A stretch of 64,000 bases of DNA, taken from NCBI RefSeq assembly GCF_021728295.1, contig NZ_JAKJXE010000001.1, forward strand, positions 620,001 through 684,000. The letters are read 5' to 3'. The notes beneath the pieces were generated by a model that saw nothing but the letters and a program-made list of their open reading frames with translations, was not told the DNA's origin and did no database searches. The stretch comes from Pseudomonas petrae. GTDB taxonomy: Bacteria; Pseudomonadota; Gammaproteobacteria; Pseudomonadales; Pseudomonadaceae. Positions 8,402-17,404 of this stretch are shown here, piece by piece (position 1 is the first letter of the stretch; each line of letters begins with the position of its first letter). Both the position numbers and the translations under genes were made by a program.

Positions 8402-11400
8402 TCATGGCACTACTTCATCCTTTTTCACCCTGAACCACGCCGCATACAGCGCGGGCAGGAACAGCAGGGTGAGTGCGGTGGCGACAATCAAGCCGCCCAT
8501 GATGGCGACGGCCATTGGCCCGAAAAACACGCTTCGTGACAGCGGAATCATTGCCAGCACCGCCGCCAGCGCGGTGAGCACGATGGGCCTGAAGCGCCGC
8601 ACCGTCGCTTCGATGATCGCTTGCCAGCGATCCAGGCCTGCAGCGATGTCCTGCTCGATCTGATCAACCAGAATCACCGAATTACGCATGATCATCCCCG
8701 ACAGCGCGATGGTGCCCAACATCGCCACGAAGCCGAACGGCTGATTGAACAGCAGCAGAAACAGCGTCACACCGATCAGCCCCAGGGGCGCCGTGAGAAA
8801 CACCATGAACGTGCGTGAGAAACTGCGCAGCTGGATCATCAGCAAGGTCAGCACCACCACGATGAACAGCGGCACCCCGGCGTTCACCGAGTTCTGCCCG
8901 CGGGCCGAGTCCTCCACCGTGCCGCCCACTTCGAGCAAGTACCCGTCGGGCAACTGCGCGCGCACGTCTTCCAGCGTCGGCAGAATCTGTTTCACCAGCG
9001 TCGCCGGTTGCTCTTTGCCGTAGATATCGGCGCGCACCGTCACGTTCGGCAAGCGGTTGCGGTGCCAGATGATGCCCTCCTCAAAGCCGTATTCCAGCGT
9101 CGCCACCTGGGACAGCGCGACACTGCCGCCGTTGTTGGTCGGCACCGACAGGCTGGCGAGGCTGCCCAGCTCATGCCGTTCCTGCTCCGTGCCGCGCAAG
9201 AGGATTTCTATCAGCTCGTCGTCCTCGCGGTACTGGCTCACGCTCGACCCGGTCAGCTGGCTCTGCAAAAAGCGCGACAGGTCCGCAGTGGTCACGCCCA
9301 GCGCCCTGGCCCTGTCCTGATCCACATTCAGGTAGATGACTTTGCTCGGTTCTTCCCAGTCCAGATGCACATTGACCACATGGGGGTTTTCCCTGACCTT
9401 CGCCGCCACCTTGCGGGCCAGCGCACGCACCTCGTCGATGTGCTCGCCGGTCACGCGGAACTGCACCGGATAACCCACGGGCGGGCCGTTTTCCAGCCGC
9501 GTGACGCGAGGCCGCAGCATCGGGAATTGTTCATCGAGCGTCTGGATCAGCCAGGTGCGCAGCGCTTCCCGATCCTCGATGGTTTTCGCCAGGACGACGA
9601 ACTGGGCAAAGCTTGCCGCAGGCAATTGCTGATCCAGCGGCAGGTAAAACCGGGGTGAGCCGGTGCCGACATAGGCCACGTAATTATCGACGCCGGCGTG
9701 GTCCCTGATCATCGCCTCCAGCCGCTTGACCTGCTCGGCCGTACTGCTCAGCGAGGCACCCTCGGCGAGCTTCAGATCAACCATCAACTCCAGCCGGCCG
9801 GACGCCGGGAAGAACTGCTGGGGCACGAAGCGGAACATGAAAATCGACAGGGCGAACAGCGCAATCGTCAGCACGATGACCGTCTTGCGGCGGCGCACGC
9901 ACCAACCCACCAATCCGCGAACACGGCGGTAGAACGGCGTGCCGTATGGGTCAGGCGCATGGGCTCCGGTGCCGTGCTTGGCCGCATGGATCTTCGCCAG
10001 ATCCGGCAACAGCCGCGCGCCCAGATACGGCACGAACACCACGGCGGCAATCCACGAGGCGATCAGCGCAATGGTCACCACCTGAAAGATCGAGCGGGTG
10101 TACTCCCCGGTACTCGACTGCGCGGTGGCGATGGGCAGGAAACCTGCTGCGGTGATCAGCGTACCGGTCAGCATCGGGAACGCCGTGCTGGTCCAGGCGA
10201 AGCTGGCGGCCTTCAGCCGGTCGTAACCCTGCTCCATTTTGATGGCCATCATTTCCACGGCGATGATCGCGTCGTCCACCAACAAGCCCAACGCCAGCAC
10301 CAGCGCGCCGAGGGAGATCTTGTGCAGGCCGATGCCGAGGTAGTACATGCAGGCGAAAGTCATCGCCAGCACCAGCGGAATCGCCAGCGCCACCACCATC
10401 CCGGTGCGCACGCCGAGGGAGAAAAAGCTCACCAGCAGCACGATGCCCAACGCCTCGGCGAGCACCTGCACGAACTCGCCGACGCTGGTTTTCACTGCCG
10501 CAGGCTGGTCCGAGACTTTGCGCAGCTGCATGCCGGCCGGAAGATTGTTCTGCAAACGCGCGAACTCCCCCTCCAGCGCGCGGCCCAGCACCAGAATGTC
10601 GCCGCCGTCTTTCATGGCGACGGCGAGCCCGATGGCGTCCTGACCCATGAAGCGCATCTGCGGCGCGGGCGGGTCGTTGAAGCCACGGCGCACATCGGCC
10701 AGATCGCTGATGCGGAATGTGCGGTCACCCACGCGGATCGGGAAGCTGCGGATCTCGTCGACGGTCTGAAAACGCCCTGTCACACGCAGTTGAACGCGCT
10801 CGCTGGGTGTCTCGAAAAAGCTCGCCGCCACCACCGCGTTCTGGGCTTCCAGTGCCTGCTGCACCGATTGCATCGGCAGGCCAAGGGTGGCGAGCTTGAC
10901 GTTGGAGAGTTCGATCCAGATCTTCTCGTCCTGCAGACCGAGCAGCTCGACCTTGCCGACGTCCTTGACCCGCTGCAGCTGGATCTGGATGCGGTCGGCG
11001 TAGTCCTTGAGCACCGCGTAGTCGAAACCCTCTCCCGTGAGCGCGTAGATATTGCCGAACGTGGTGCCGAATTCGTCGTTGAAGAACGGGCCCTGCACAC
11101 CGGTCGGAAGGTTCTGACGGATGTCGCTGATCTTCTTGCGGATCTGATACCAGAGTTCTGGCAGCCGGGCGGACACCAGCGAGTCCCGGGCGACAAACGT
11201 GACTTGGGATTCGCCGGGGCGCGAGAACGAGACAATGCGCTCGTAATCACCGGTCTCCATCAGCTTTTTCTCGATGCGGTCGGTGACTTGCCGGGACACT
11301 TCTTCGGCACTTGCGCCCGGCCAAAGCGTGCGAATGACCATGGCTTTGAAGGTGAAAGGCGGATCCTCACTCTGGCCCAGTTTGGTGTAGGAAAGCGCAC

Positions 11401-11479
11401 CGACTGCGGCCAGCAGAATCATGAGATACAGGACCATCTGCCGATTACGCAGCGCCCATTCGGAAAGATTGAAACGCAT
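8402..11479 (-). CDS. mexK: RND multidrug efflux permease, MexK-type
   Basis: Inner-membrane proton-driven permease of the resistance-nodulation-division superfamily, 1025 residues, the length of P. aeruginosa MexK. It has an N-terminal membrane helix (15-33), two large periplasmic loops and the proton-relay pair Asp402-Asp403 in GLLVDDAIIAVEMM. A late membrane block, GMIMRNSVILVDQIEQD, is followed by a terminal RFRPIVLTALAAVLAMIPL segment. It starts four bases after the adaptor gene, with GGAG upstream. No outer-membrane channel gene is present, as in mexJK, which uses an OprM/OpmH-type channel encoded elsewhere. The flanking order plsB-lipoprotein-DUF4197-mexK-mexJ-mexL-rsmJ matches P. aeruginosa and is the main reason for the MexK name. 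In P. aeruginosa, MexJK exports triclosan and some antibiotics; substrates here are unknown. Confidence 0.88.
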   Translation of the reverse strand: MRFNLSEWALRNRQMVLYLMILLAAVGALSYTKLGQSEDPPFTFKAMVIRTLWPGASAEEVSRQVTDRIEKKLMETGDYERIVSFSRPGESQVTFVARDSLVSARLPELWYQIRKKISDIRQNLPTGVQGPFFNDEFGTTFGNIYALTGEGFDYAVLKDYADRIQIQLQRVKDVGKVELLGLQDEKIWIELSNVKLATLGLPMQSVQQALEAQNAVVAASFFETPSERVQLRVTGRFQTVDEIRSFPIRVGDRTFRISDLADVRRGFNDPPAPQMRFMGQDAIGLAVAMKDGGDILVLGRALEGEFARLQNNLPAGMQLRKVSDQPAAVKTSVGEFVQVLAEALGIVLLVSFFSLGVRTGMVVALAIPLVLAMTFACMYYLGIGLHKISLGALVLALGLLVDDAIIAVEMMAIKMEQGYDRLKAASFAWTSTAFPMLTGTLITAAGFLPIATAQSSTGEYTRSIFQVVTIALIASWIAAVVFVPYLGARLLPDLAKIHAAKHGTGAHAPDPYGTPFYRRVRGLVGWCVRRRKTVIVLTIALFALSIFMFRFVPQQFFPASGRLELMVDLKLAEGASLSSTAEQVKRLEAMIRDHAGVDNYVAYVGTGSPRFYLPLDQQLPAASFAQFVVLAKTIEDREALRTWLIQTLDEQFPMLRPRVTRLENGPPVGYPVQFRVTGEHIDEVRALARKVAAKVRENPHVVNVHLDWEEPSKVIYLNVDQDRARALGVTTADLSRFLQSQLTGSSVSQYREDDELIEILLRGTEQERHELGSLASLSVPTNNGGSVALSQVATLEYGFEEGIIWHRNRLPNVTVRADIYGKEQPATLVKQILPTLEDVRAQLPDGYLLEVGGTVEDSARGQNSVNAGVPLFIVVVLTLLMIQLRSFSRTFMVFLTAPLGLIGVTLFLLLFNQPFGFVAMLGTIALSGMIMRNSVILVDQIEQDIAAGLDRWQAIIEATVRRFRPIVLTALAAVLAMIPLSRSVFFGPMAVAIMGGLIVATALTLLFLPALYAAWFRVKKDEVVP

Positions 11480-11483
11480 CCCG

Positions 11484-12596
11484 CTACTCCTTCGCCGCCA
11501 GCTTGACCGCCCGATTACTGCGGTCGACCGGGCGCACCTGCTCGCCCTCGTGCAGCACGTGCACGCCCGCCGCGACGACCCAGTCGCTGGCCTGCAAGCC
11601 GCTAAGCACCGGCACCGTTTCCTGGCCGTAGGCGCCGACCTGCACCGGCGTGCGTTTCAGGGTGGAGTCACTTTGCAGACGCCAGACGTAGGTCACGCCG
11701 TTTTCGGCTGTCAGCGCCGACAGCGGCACGGACAACCGCACGGCGTGTTCGGACTGGATGTAGACCCGGGCGCTCTGGCCCAGCTCAGCCGGGACTTTCC
11801 CGCCGGCGAAGGCAATGCGCGCAGCGAAGGTGCGCGAACGCGGATCGGCAACCGGCGACAACTCACGGATGCGGCCCGGGAAACGCTGCTCGCGCTGGGT
11901 CCAGAGTTCGACCGAGACCGGGTCGCCGATCTTGAAGCGGCCGTAATTCTGCTCCGGGAGGCTGATCGAAACTTCGCGCTCACCATCGGCCGCCAGGGTG
12001 AAGACGGTTTGCCCGGCAGCCACCACTTGACCGACTTCCACCAGTCGTCTGGCGATGACCCCCTCCTGCGACGCACGAAGCACGGCGTAGCCGGTCTGAT
12101 TGTCGGCGACGGTCAATTCAGCCTTGAGCTGTCTAAGACGGGCGTCTGCGGCGCGGTAGGTGTTTTCGGTATTGTCGTACAGCGACTTGCTGACCATCTG
12201 CCGGTCCATCAGCGTTTTGTAACGGTCGCGCTCGGAGCGGACCGTCTGCAGGTTGGCTTCGGCGGCCGTCACTTGCGCGCGGGCAGCATCCTGTTGCGAG
12301 CGCACGTCCTGGGCGTCGAGCTCGGCCAGCGGTTGATTGAACTTGACCCGCTCGCCTTCTTCAACCAGACGCTTGCTAACCTTGCCGGGAATGCGGAAAG
12401 CGAGTTCCGGTTCGAAGCGGGCGCGAACTTCGCCCGGATAGCTGTCCATGGACTGGGCAGACGGCAGCGGTTGCACCACCATGGCGGGCCGCACTGCGGC
12501 GGTCACCGGTGCCTTTTGCCGACAACCGGCAAGTGCGGCGATCAAACCGACCGGCAGCGCAAGGAGCTGGGCACGGAGCAGGGCATCGCGGAGCAT
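11484..12596 (-). CDS. mexJ: RND efflux periplasmic adaptor, MexJ-type
   Basis: Membrane fusion protein that links the RND permease to an outer-membrane channel. It is a 370-residue lipoprotein with signal MLRDALLRAQLLALPVGL and lipobox LAGC. Domains in order: beta-barrel/lipoyl half (ELAFRIPGKVSKRLVEEGER), an alpha-hairpin (DVRSQQDAARAQVTAAEANL through ARLRQLKAELTVADNQ), the second lipoyl half (GVIARRLVEVGQVVAAGQTV) and the C-terminal barrel. It is the first gene of the mexJ-mexK operon, transcribed away from mexL. AAGGTG is a suitable ribosome binding site. The name rests on synteny and on pairing with the MexK-type permease. Confidence 0.86.
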   Translation of the reverse strand: MLRDALLRAQLLALPVGLIAALAGCRQKAPVTAAVRPAMVVQPLPSAQSMDSYPGEVRARFEPELAFRIPGKVSKRLVEEGERVKFNQPLAELDAQDVRSQQDAARAQVTAAEANLQTVRSERDRYKTLMDRQMVSKSLYDNTENTYRAADARLRQLKAELTVADNQTGYAVLRASQEGVIARRLVEVGQVVAAGQTVFTLAADGEREVSISLPEQNYGRFKIGDPVSVELWTQREQRFPGRIRELSPVADPRSRTFAARIAFAGGKVPAELGQSARVYIQSEHAVRLSVPLSALTAENGVTYVWRLQSDSTLKRTPVQVGAYGQETVPVLSGLQASDWVVAAGVHVLHEGEQVRPVDRSNRAVKLAAKE

Positions 12597-12687
12597 GATG
12601 AGGCACCTTGGCAGGAGAGCTTTGAATAATTGTACCGGCGAGTATATTTAAAATTACCGAACTGAACAGTCCACTAATCACACGAAG
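12597..12687. promoter_or_regulatory. mexJ-mexL divergent intergenic region
   Basis: Ninety-one bases separate the divergent adaptor and TetR genes. The centre is AT-rich (ATAATTGTACCGGCGAGTAT, then ATTTAAAATTACCG) and must hold both promoters. MexL of P. aeruginosa represses mexJK and its own gene from the equivalent spacer, so a MexL operator is expected here; no exact operator can be defined by eye. Confidence 0.5.
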
Positions 12688-13335
12688 ATGCCCGACGACG
12701 CCATGACCGACTCGACCTCCCCCGCCGGACCCGGCCGACCCAAGGATCTGGCCAAGCGCCAGGCTATTCTCGAAGCCGCCAAAAACCTGTTCGTCCGCAA
12801 CGGTTACGCCAACACCAGCATGGACGTCGTTGCCGCTGAAGCCGGGGTCTCCAAGCTCACGGTCTATAGCCACTTCACCGACAAGGAGACACTGTTTTCC
12901 TGCGCAGTGGTCGCGCGTTGCGAGGAGCAGGTGCCAGAATTATTCGTGGATGTGCCGGTTGATGAGCCCGTTGAAAAAGTATTGCTGGGTATTGCCAGAG
13001 GGTTTCAGACGCTGATCAACAGCCCTGAGTCCATCGACTTGCATCGCTTGATGATTGCTGTGGGGACTCAAGGCTCGACGCTATCGCAGGTGTTTTTCGA
13101 AGCGGGACCGCAGCGCATCCTGCATGAGATGGAGCGGTTTCTGACCAAACTGAACGGCACGAACGGCCTGCACTTCGAATCGCCCGTCAACGCAGCGGGG
13201 CACTTTTTGAGTTTGGTGAAGGGCGTGTGCAATTTCAGGCTACTCATCGGCACCGGCGAGCTGCCGGATGAGAAGGCCGCCGAGGACCATGTGGGGGAAG
13301 TGGTAGCGCTGTTTTTGAAGGCGTATCGGGTTTAA
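12688..13335 (+). CDS. mexL: TetR-family repressor, MexL-type
   Basis: A 215-residue transcriptional regulator. The N-terminal helix-turn-helix domain is clear: GRPKDLAKRQAILEAAKNLF, then TSMDVVAAEAGVSKLTVYSHFTDKE. The rest is a helical ligand-binding domain. It is divergent from mexJ-mexK, the arrangement of mexL in P. aeruginosa, where the protein represses the pump operon and itself. Two ATG codons are possible starts, the one annotated and another 15 bases later (MTDSTS); neither has a strong ribosome binding site. Ligand unknown. Confidence 0.85.
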   Translation: MPDDAMTDSTSPAGPGRPKDLAKRQAILEAAKNLFVRNGYANTSMDVVAAEAGVSKLTVYSHFTDKETLFSCAVVARCEEQVPELFVDVPVDEPVEKVLLGIARGFQTLINSPESIDLHRLMIAVGTQGSTLSQVFFEAGPQRILHEMERFLTKLNGTNGLHFESPVNAAGHFLSLVKGVCNFRLLIGTGELPDEKAAEDHVGEVVALFLKAYRV

Positions 13336-13650
13336 AGCTGGCGGTCAGTGCCCGCGCACATCGGCCTCTTCCCGGCTGAAGCCGGTCCCACTGAAAGCAT
13401 CGCGTGCATCCATGGACAGTGGCGCCGGCCTCCATTGTGGGACCGGCTTTAGCCGGGAAAGCATTGACTGTGGCACCGCAGAATGTAGCTACCGGTCGAT
13501 CAACGAGGCTCTTGCATCGGTTATCTCCGGCTACGGCTCTGGTCAGGGCATAACGCCGATGAGCGCACACCTGAAACGGTGGCGTGTCAGGCATCGGCAC
13601 AGCAGATGACTGCGCCGACAATTGCCAGGTTCAGGTTTACCGGATGACTG
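13336..13650. other. Intergenic region mexL-rsmJ
   Basis: About 315 bases between convergent genes with no credible coding sequence. The left part holds one inverted repeat pair, annotated separately; I see nothing recognisable in the remaining 190 bases. Confidence 0.6.
13371..13457. repeat. Inverted repeat pair, CCGGCTGAAGCCGGTCCCAC type
   Basis: The left arm CCCGGCTGAAGCCGGTCCCA and the right arm TGGGACCGGCTTTAGCCGGG are inverted copies about 47 bp apart. Related arms occur at 46368-46426 and 46607-46661, so this is a dispersed family distinct from the GAGCGCGCTTGCCCGCGA REPs. Confidence 0.75.
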
Positions 13651-14442
13651 TCACAAGCCCGTGCCTTTCAACGCCTTCTTCGGGTAAATGTCATAGCGGC
13701 TGGATTTGCCGTCCAGCGCGTAGGAAGGCTTGGCCCCTTCGATGCTCGGTGCCTTGCGCGGGCGTTTGACCACAACACGATGGCTGGCCAGCGCCAGGGC
13801 CGCTTCCAGCAACGCCGGGGCGTCCATGTCGTCGCCCACCAGTGGCCGGAACAGGCGCATTTCCTTCTTCACCAGCGCGGTTTTCTCGCGATGGGGAAAC
13901 ATCGGATCAAGGTAAATGACCTGGGGTGGCTCGCCTTCCCAGTGACGAATCAGCTCGATGGAGTTGCCGGTCAACAGGCGCATCTGCGCGATGATCCCGC
14001 CCACGTCCAGATCCCTCGCCCCGCGCGCCAGGCCGTCTTCGAGCAGCGCGGCGATGATCGGCTGTCGCTCGATCAGGCTCACTTCGCACCCCAGACTCGC
14101 CAGCACAAACGCATCTTTGCCCAGCCCCGCCGTGGCATCCAGCACCCGAGGGCGCACGCCCGGCTGAATGCCCACGGCCTTGGCAATCATCTGCCCGCTG
14201 CCACCGCCAAACAGACGCCGATGGGCCGCCTTGCCTTCGATGAAGTCCACACGCACCGGGCCCGGCGCGTCGTCACCCAGTTGCTGCAATTGCAGGCCGT
14301 CCTCGGCCACTTGCAGGGCGAAATCCGCGTCGGCGTCGGCCAGCGGCAAACCCAGTCTCTGTGCCCACTGCGCTGCGGTTTCCTGCCCGTCGGGGGTCAG
14401 GCTGTCGACCCGAATGCGGCTGCCCGCGTGCTGCTCAGTCAT
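13651..14442 (-). CDS. rsmJ: 16S rRNA (guanine1516-N2)-methyltransferase RsmJ
   Basis: SAM-dependent methyltransferase predicted to modify G1516 of 16S rRNA (E. coli YhiQ family). 263 residues from the chosen start, [12 protein letters not shown]; an upstream ATG in frame would add 22 residues that do not look like the family. Motifs: [20 protein letters not shown] (SAM-binding motif I), LIERQP (motif II), and [20 protein letters not shown], which contains the DPMFP catalytic motif typical of RsmJ. Its position near mexL matches P. aeruginosa. The 3' end faces mexL. Confidence 0.93.
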   Translation of the reverse strand: MTEQHAGSRIRVDSLTPDGQETAAQWAQRLGLPLADADADFALQVAEDGLQLQQLGDDAPGPVRVDFIEGKAAHRRLFGGGSGQMIAKAVGIQPGVRPRVLDATAGLGKDAFVLASLGCEVSLIERQPIIAALLEDGLARGARDLDVGGIIAQMRLLTGNSIELIRHWEGEPPQVIYLDPMFPHREKTALVKKEMRLFRPLVGDDMDAPALLEAALALASHRVVVKRPRKAPSIEGAKPSYALDGKSSRYDIYPKKALKGTGL

Positions 14443-14540
14443 TGTCTCTACGCGCTCAAATATTCTTAATGATTGGCAATGGCTGCCGATAACAAAAGTA
14501 TCCGGCATTTTGCCAGACCCACGGCATGTACTGAGCGCTT

Positions 14541-15170
14541 ATGTCAGACATTCAGCAAACCTCCTCGATAGGCTATTTGACGTACGCAGGCGACTACAGC
14601 GTACGCAATACCCAAACCCTGGGCGGCACTACGCAGCTCTGGCAGGATGCGTTTGCCCGTGCGATGGCTCAGCAGGTCGATGACAACGCTGGCGCCACCC
14701 CGGAATACAGCGCCGTCGCCACGACGGACAACCTGACCGGCGAGCCGATTGCCGGTGCCACCGCGCTGGACAAGATCGTCGAGCAACGTGAATGCTCGGT
14801 TCAGGACAAGGAAATCGCGCCGCCGGAGCCATTGTTTCTGCCGATCGCCGAATTCGAATGGGATCTGGCCGACAAGCCCGCCAAGCCGTTCACGGCAATG
14901 GAAATGATCGAGCAACAACGCAACCTCAAATTCGACGACACCTGGGTCCGCCCAACCGTCCTCAACCCCTACGATGACAGCGTTGAACCAGGCCCGGGCC
15001 CTCAGCCTCGCCCACTGTTCCTGCCAATTGCCGAATTCGAATGGGACCTGGCCGACAAGCCCGCGACGCCATTTAGTGCCGACGAGATGACCGAACAACA
15101 GCGTCATCTGGCCTTTGATAATGGTTGGGCGCGCCCGATCGTGCTGCAGAATCTTCGTATCGCTGCCTGA
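14541..15170 (+). CDS. Hypothetical protein with duplicated 45-residue segment
   Basis: Not a family I can name. The 209-residue product is acidic, without signal peptide or membrane helix. The second half consists of two near-identical 45-residue copies, residues 97-141 and 158-202, both containing PLFLPIAEFEWDLADKPA, then PF and an EM.EQQR.L.FD..W.RP.VL pattern. A proline/glycine linker (EPGPGPQPR) joins them. The N-terminal half (1-90) is less structured, with many Gln, Thr and Ala. It is transcribed divergently from rsmJ, about 100 bp away. The strong sequence constraint on both copies suggests each forms a binding unit, but no partner is indicated. Confidence 0.75.
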   Translation: MSDIQQTSSIGYLTYAGDYSVRNTQTLGGTTQLWQDAFARAMAQQVDDNAGATPEYSAVATTDNLTGEPIAGATALDKIVEQRECSVQDKEIAPPEPLFLPIAEFEWDLADKPAKPFTAMEMIEQQRNLKFDDTWVRPTVLNPYDDSVEPGPGPQPRPLFLPIAEFEWDLADKPATPFSADEMTEQQRHLAFDNGWARPIVLQNLRIAA

Positions 15171-15194
15171 GACTGATCTCGCGTTTGACACGCC

Positions 15195-15893
15195 TCAGCG
15201 ACACACCCGCCAGCGTCCCATGTCCAGATGAAAGTGGTTGCGGTGTGCGGCGTTGTAGTCCGGGCTCAGCACCGTGTTGAATTGCTGGCAGGCGCCATCC
15301 CTCACCAATCGCAGAAAACGCCCCTCGTCGCCGTTGTCTTTCCAGTCCTTGAGCACCGAAATCCTGCGCCCGTCGGCCAGTCGAAACCCGGCGATGTCCA
15401 GCGCGTTGGCTGTGGCGTGCTGGCTCAGGCGGCCTTCACTGCGGTTGTAGATGTTGCGGCAGGCGAAGCTGCCAAGGTGATCGACTTGCGTGACCTTTTG
15501 CCCGAACACCGCCTGGGCCGCAGGCTGCAACTGGTGAATATCGAACAGCGCATACGCCACGGCCAGGCGACAACTGGACAGAAAACTGCTGCTCAGCGCG
15601 ACGTCGCCACCCTGGATACGCAGCGTGTTGGTGAGCGGGCATTTGGCGTCGGCAGCGCTGTCGGCCTGGTGCGTGTAGCGCAGGGTCGACGTTTGCAGCG
15701 CGGCCTCGCACAACGCCGGATCCTCCTGCAATCGCCAGAGCTTGAAAGGCGTAATGAGGTTGGGCTCATCCCGCACATTCAGCGGGGCCCACGGGTTCCA
15801 GCGGTCAGCGACAGGCAACCAGCCACGCCAGATCGACACCGCGACCGCCGCACTGATCAAAACCAGTAGAAGAAAGAAGGTCGAGCCGCGCAT
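15195..15893 (-). CDS. Extensin-like C-terminal domain protein
   Basis: A 232-residue protein with an N-terminal signal anchor (residues 5-23) and a periplasmic domain of the bacterial extensin-like family (Pfam Extensin-like_C), which is related to zinc D-Ala-D-Ala and LAS-type peptidases. Metal-binding motifs are visible: SQHATANALDIAGF (His, Asp) near residue 160 and NHFHLDMG (His-x-His) near the end. Four or more cysteines (ALCEAA, AKCPLT, SSCRLA, FACRNI, GACQQF) suggest disulfides. A role in peptidoglycan trimming is plausible but unproven. It lies about 50 bp downstream of the DUF72 gene on the same strand. Confidence 0.82.
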   Translation of the reverse strand: MRGSTFFLLLVLISAAVAVSIWRGWLPVADRWNPWAPLNVRDEPNLITPFKLWRLQEDPALCEAALQTSTLRYTHQADSAADAKCPLTNTLRIQGGDVALSSSFLSSCRLAVAYALFDIHQLQPAAQAVFGQKVTQVDHLGSFACRNIYNRSEGRLSQHATANALDIAGFRLADGRRISVLKDWKDNGDEGRFLRLVRDGACQQFNTVLSPDYNAAHRNHFHLDMGRWRVCR

Positions 15894-15942
15894 GCAGGAA
15901 GGTTCTCGTCTGACGGAGGGATGAGTCCACCCTATCTCGACC

Positions 15943-16815
15943 TCAGAGGAGCCCGAGTTGCTCCACCTGTCGACCGCGATCCAGCTGCGGCAGATCGGGC
16001 AACCCCGGCAGCAAGGTCATCAACTGATGGTGAAAACGACGGGCCAGTTGGGGCGAGGCGATGTTGTCAGGCGTGTGCAGGAACACCGAAGGCGTGCGCC
16101 CCTCCTCGATCCAGCCGGCTACCTTTTCCGCCCACTGCACGATGAAGCCTTCGTTGATCTCCTCATCCGGCCCGCCGATGAAGCGCACCTGCGGAAAGGA
16201 CGTCAGCGCCGCCGGACGCGGGGGCACTTTGGGCTTCTTCGATTGCGCGTGAAGGACGGCAGGGTCACTGGAGACGCAACTGAACAACGGCCGGGAATCC
16301 AGACAGATCCGCTCCACGCCCCGGTCGAGCAACAGACGGTTGAGCTGACGCTCGTCCTCGCCCTTGCTGAAAAACGCCATGTTGCGCACTTCCACCGCCA
16401 ACGGTCGGCCTTCCAGTGCATCAATGAAAGCGGCCAGCTCATTCAGCCGATGGGGACCGAAACTGGCCGACAGCTGCAGCCACAGCGGTTGAAGTCTCGC
16501 CCCCAGTGGCGCAAGCAGTTTCAGGAAATCCTCTACCGCGCCCGGGTGGTCGCGCAGGTCGCCGGCATGGCTGATGTCACGGGGGATCTTGGCGGTGAAG
16601 CGGAAATGCTCGGGTAAAGCGTCCGCCCAGCGCTGAACGATCTCCGGCTTGGGCCGTGCGTAAAACGTAGTGTTGCCCTCGACGGCGTTGAAGACCTGCG
16701 CATACAACCCGAGTAAATCCAGGTCTGGGGCATCCGGCGGGTACAGCGACTCACGCCAGGCTTTTTCGCTCCAGGACGGGCAACCGATGTAGTAAGGCGG
16801 GTCAGCGAGGTTCAA
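15943..16815 (-). CDS. DUF72 (YecE-like) family protein
   Basis: A 290-residue TIM-barrel-like protein of the DUF72/YecE family, function unknown. Family signatures are present: YYIGCPSWSEKAW at the N-terminus, VFNAVEGNTTFYARP, FRFTAKIPRDISH, LWLQLSASFGP, LAVEVRN and the C-terminal VFLHTPDN. The start codon is TTG, overlapping the stop of the upstream 97-residue gene as TTGA, which implies translational coupling; no better ATG exists before the conserved core. The TTG has no clear ribosome binding site of its own. Confidence 0.85.
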   Translation of the reverse strand: MNLADPPYYIGCPSWSEKAWRESLYPPDAPDLDLLGLYAQVFNAVEGNTTFYARPKPEIVQRWADALPEHFRFTAKIPRDISHAGDLRDHPGAVEDFLKLLAPLGARLQPLWLQLSASFGPHRLNELAAFIDALEGRPLAVEVRNMAFFSKGEDERQLNRLLLDRGVERICLDSRPLFSCVSSDPAVLHAQSKKPKVPPRPAALTSFPQVRFIGGPDEEINEGFIVQWAEKVAGWIEEGRTPSVFLHTPDNIASPQLARRFHHQLMTLLPGLPDLPQLDRGRQVEQLGLL

Positions 16816-17105
16816 ACGTGGAGGTCGAGCCCGGAGACTTCGAGGTCCCAGTCGACGAAGGTCGAGGTCATCAGATAGCTGCTGAGCGCGTGGGCGACGC
16901 GGGTGCTCATGGCACGGGGGAAAATAATATCTTGCTGACGCGCGGGCACGTTTGCGGTGGTGCCGGTCTGGCGACGGGCCACTTGCGGGTTCACCTCGAT
17001 CTCGTCGTTCACTTCCTCAAACGTACCGTCCACCGACACAGAATCCCTGCGTGGCTTGCGCTTGATCGGGTATGAACGTGGTGAAGGACCGGTGATTCGC
17101 ATCAT
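16812..17105 (-). CDS. Small conserved hypothetical protein, 97 aa
   Basis: A basic N-terminus (GPSPRSYPIKRKPRRDSV) is followed by an acidic stretch (DGTFEEVNDEIEVNP) and a C-terminal segment with RAMSTRVAHALSSYLMTSTF. No signal peptide or membrane helix is seen. I do not recognise a family. Two adjacent ATGs can serve as start; the second is better placed relative to the upstream GAG. The stop overlaps the TTG start of the DUF72 gene, so it probably feeds ribosomes to it. A reasonable sigma-70 promoter lies 26 bp upstream. Confidence 0.65.
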   Translation of the reverse strand: MMRITGPSPRSYPIKRKPRRDSVSVDGTFEEVNDEIEVNPQVARRQTGTTANVPARQQDIIFPRAMSTRVAHALSSYLMTSTFVDWDLEVSGLDLHV

Positions 17106-17130
17106 GCTTACTCGGCGTTTGATAGTGGCA

Positions 17131-17159
17131 ATTTAATCTCACAGCTGGCTGTTAAGCAA
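17131..17159 (-). promoter_or_regulatory. Candidate sigma-70 promoter for the 97-aa/DUF72 genes
   Basis: On the minus strand TTGCTT and TTAAAT are separated by exactly 17 bases, directly upstream of the small gene. The match to the consensus is moderate. Confidence 0.35.
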
Positions 17160-17314
17160 ACATGCGAACGATAACTAGACCACACTTATTGCGAAATGTT
17201 TAAAGCACCCTGAATTTTATGCAGATTTGTCGCCGAACGGTCACGTGCAGTGTGATCCACTCCGCAGATCCGACGTACTACCACGTATTAATGGCCCGGC
17301 GGATGCCAGCAATC

Positions 17315-17404
17315 TGTAGGAGCCGGCTTGCTGGCGAACGCAATTCAACCGGTCACTGCAGTGGTGCTGGACGGCCCAGGTTCGCCAGCAAGCCGGCTCC
17401 TGCA
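17315..17404. repeat. REP pair, GAGCCGGCTTGCTGGCGAA type
   Basis: Left arm TGTAGGAGCCGGCTTGCTGG and right arm CCAGCAAGCCGGCTCCTGCA are inverted copies about 40 bp apart. It lies just beyond the tsaB stop codon. Confidence 0.85.

Noticed and set aside
8297..8539. Plus-strand open frame starting in the REP after the DUF4197 gene
   Set aside because: It is composed of REP sequence and antisense mexK.
9698..11506. Long plus-strand open frame (about 600 codons) opposite mexK
   Set aside because: It lies entirely antisense to a full RND permease and has no family features or ribosome binding site; GC-rich codon bias creates such frames.
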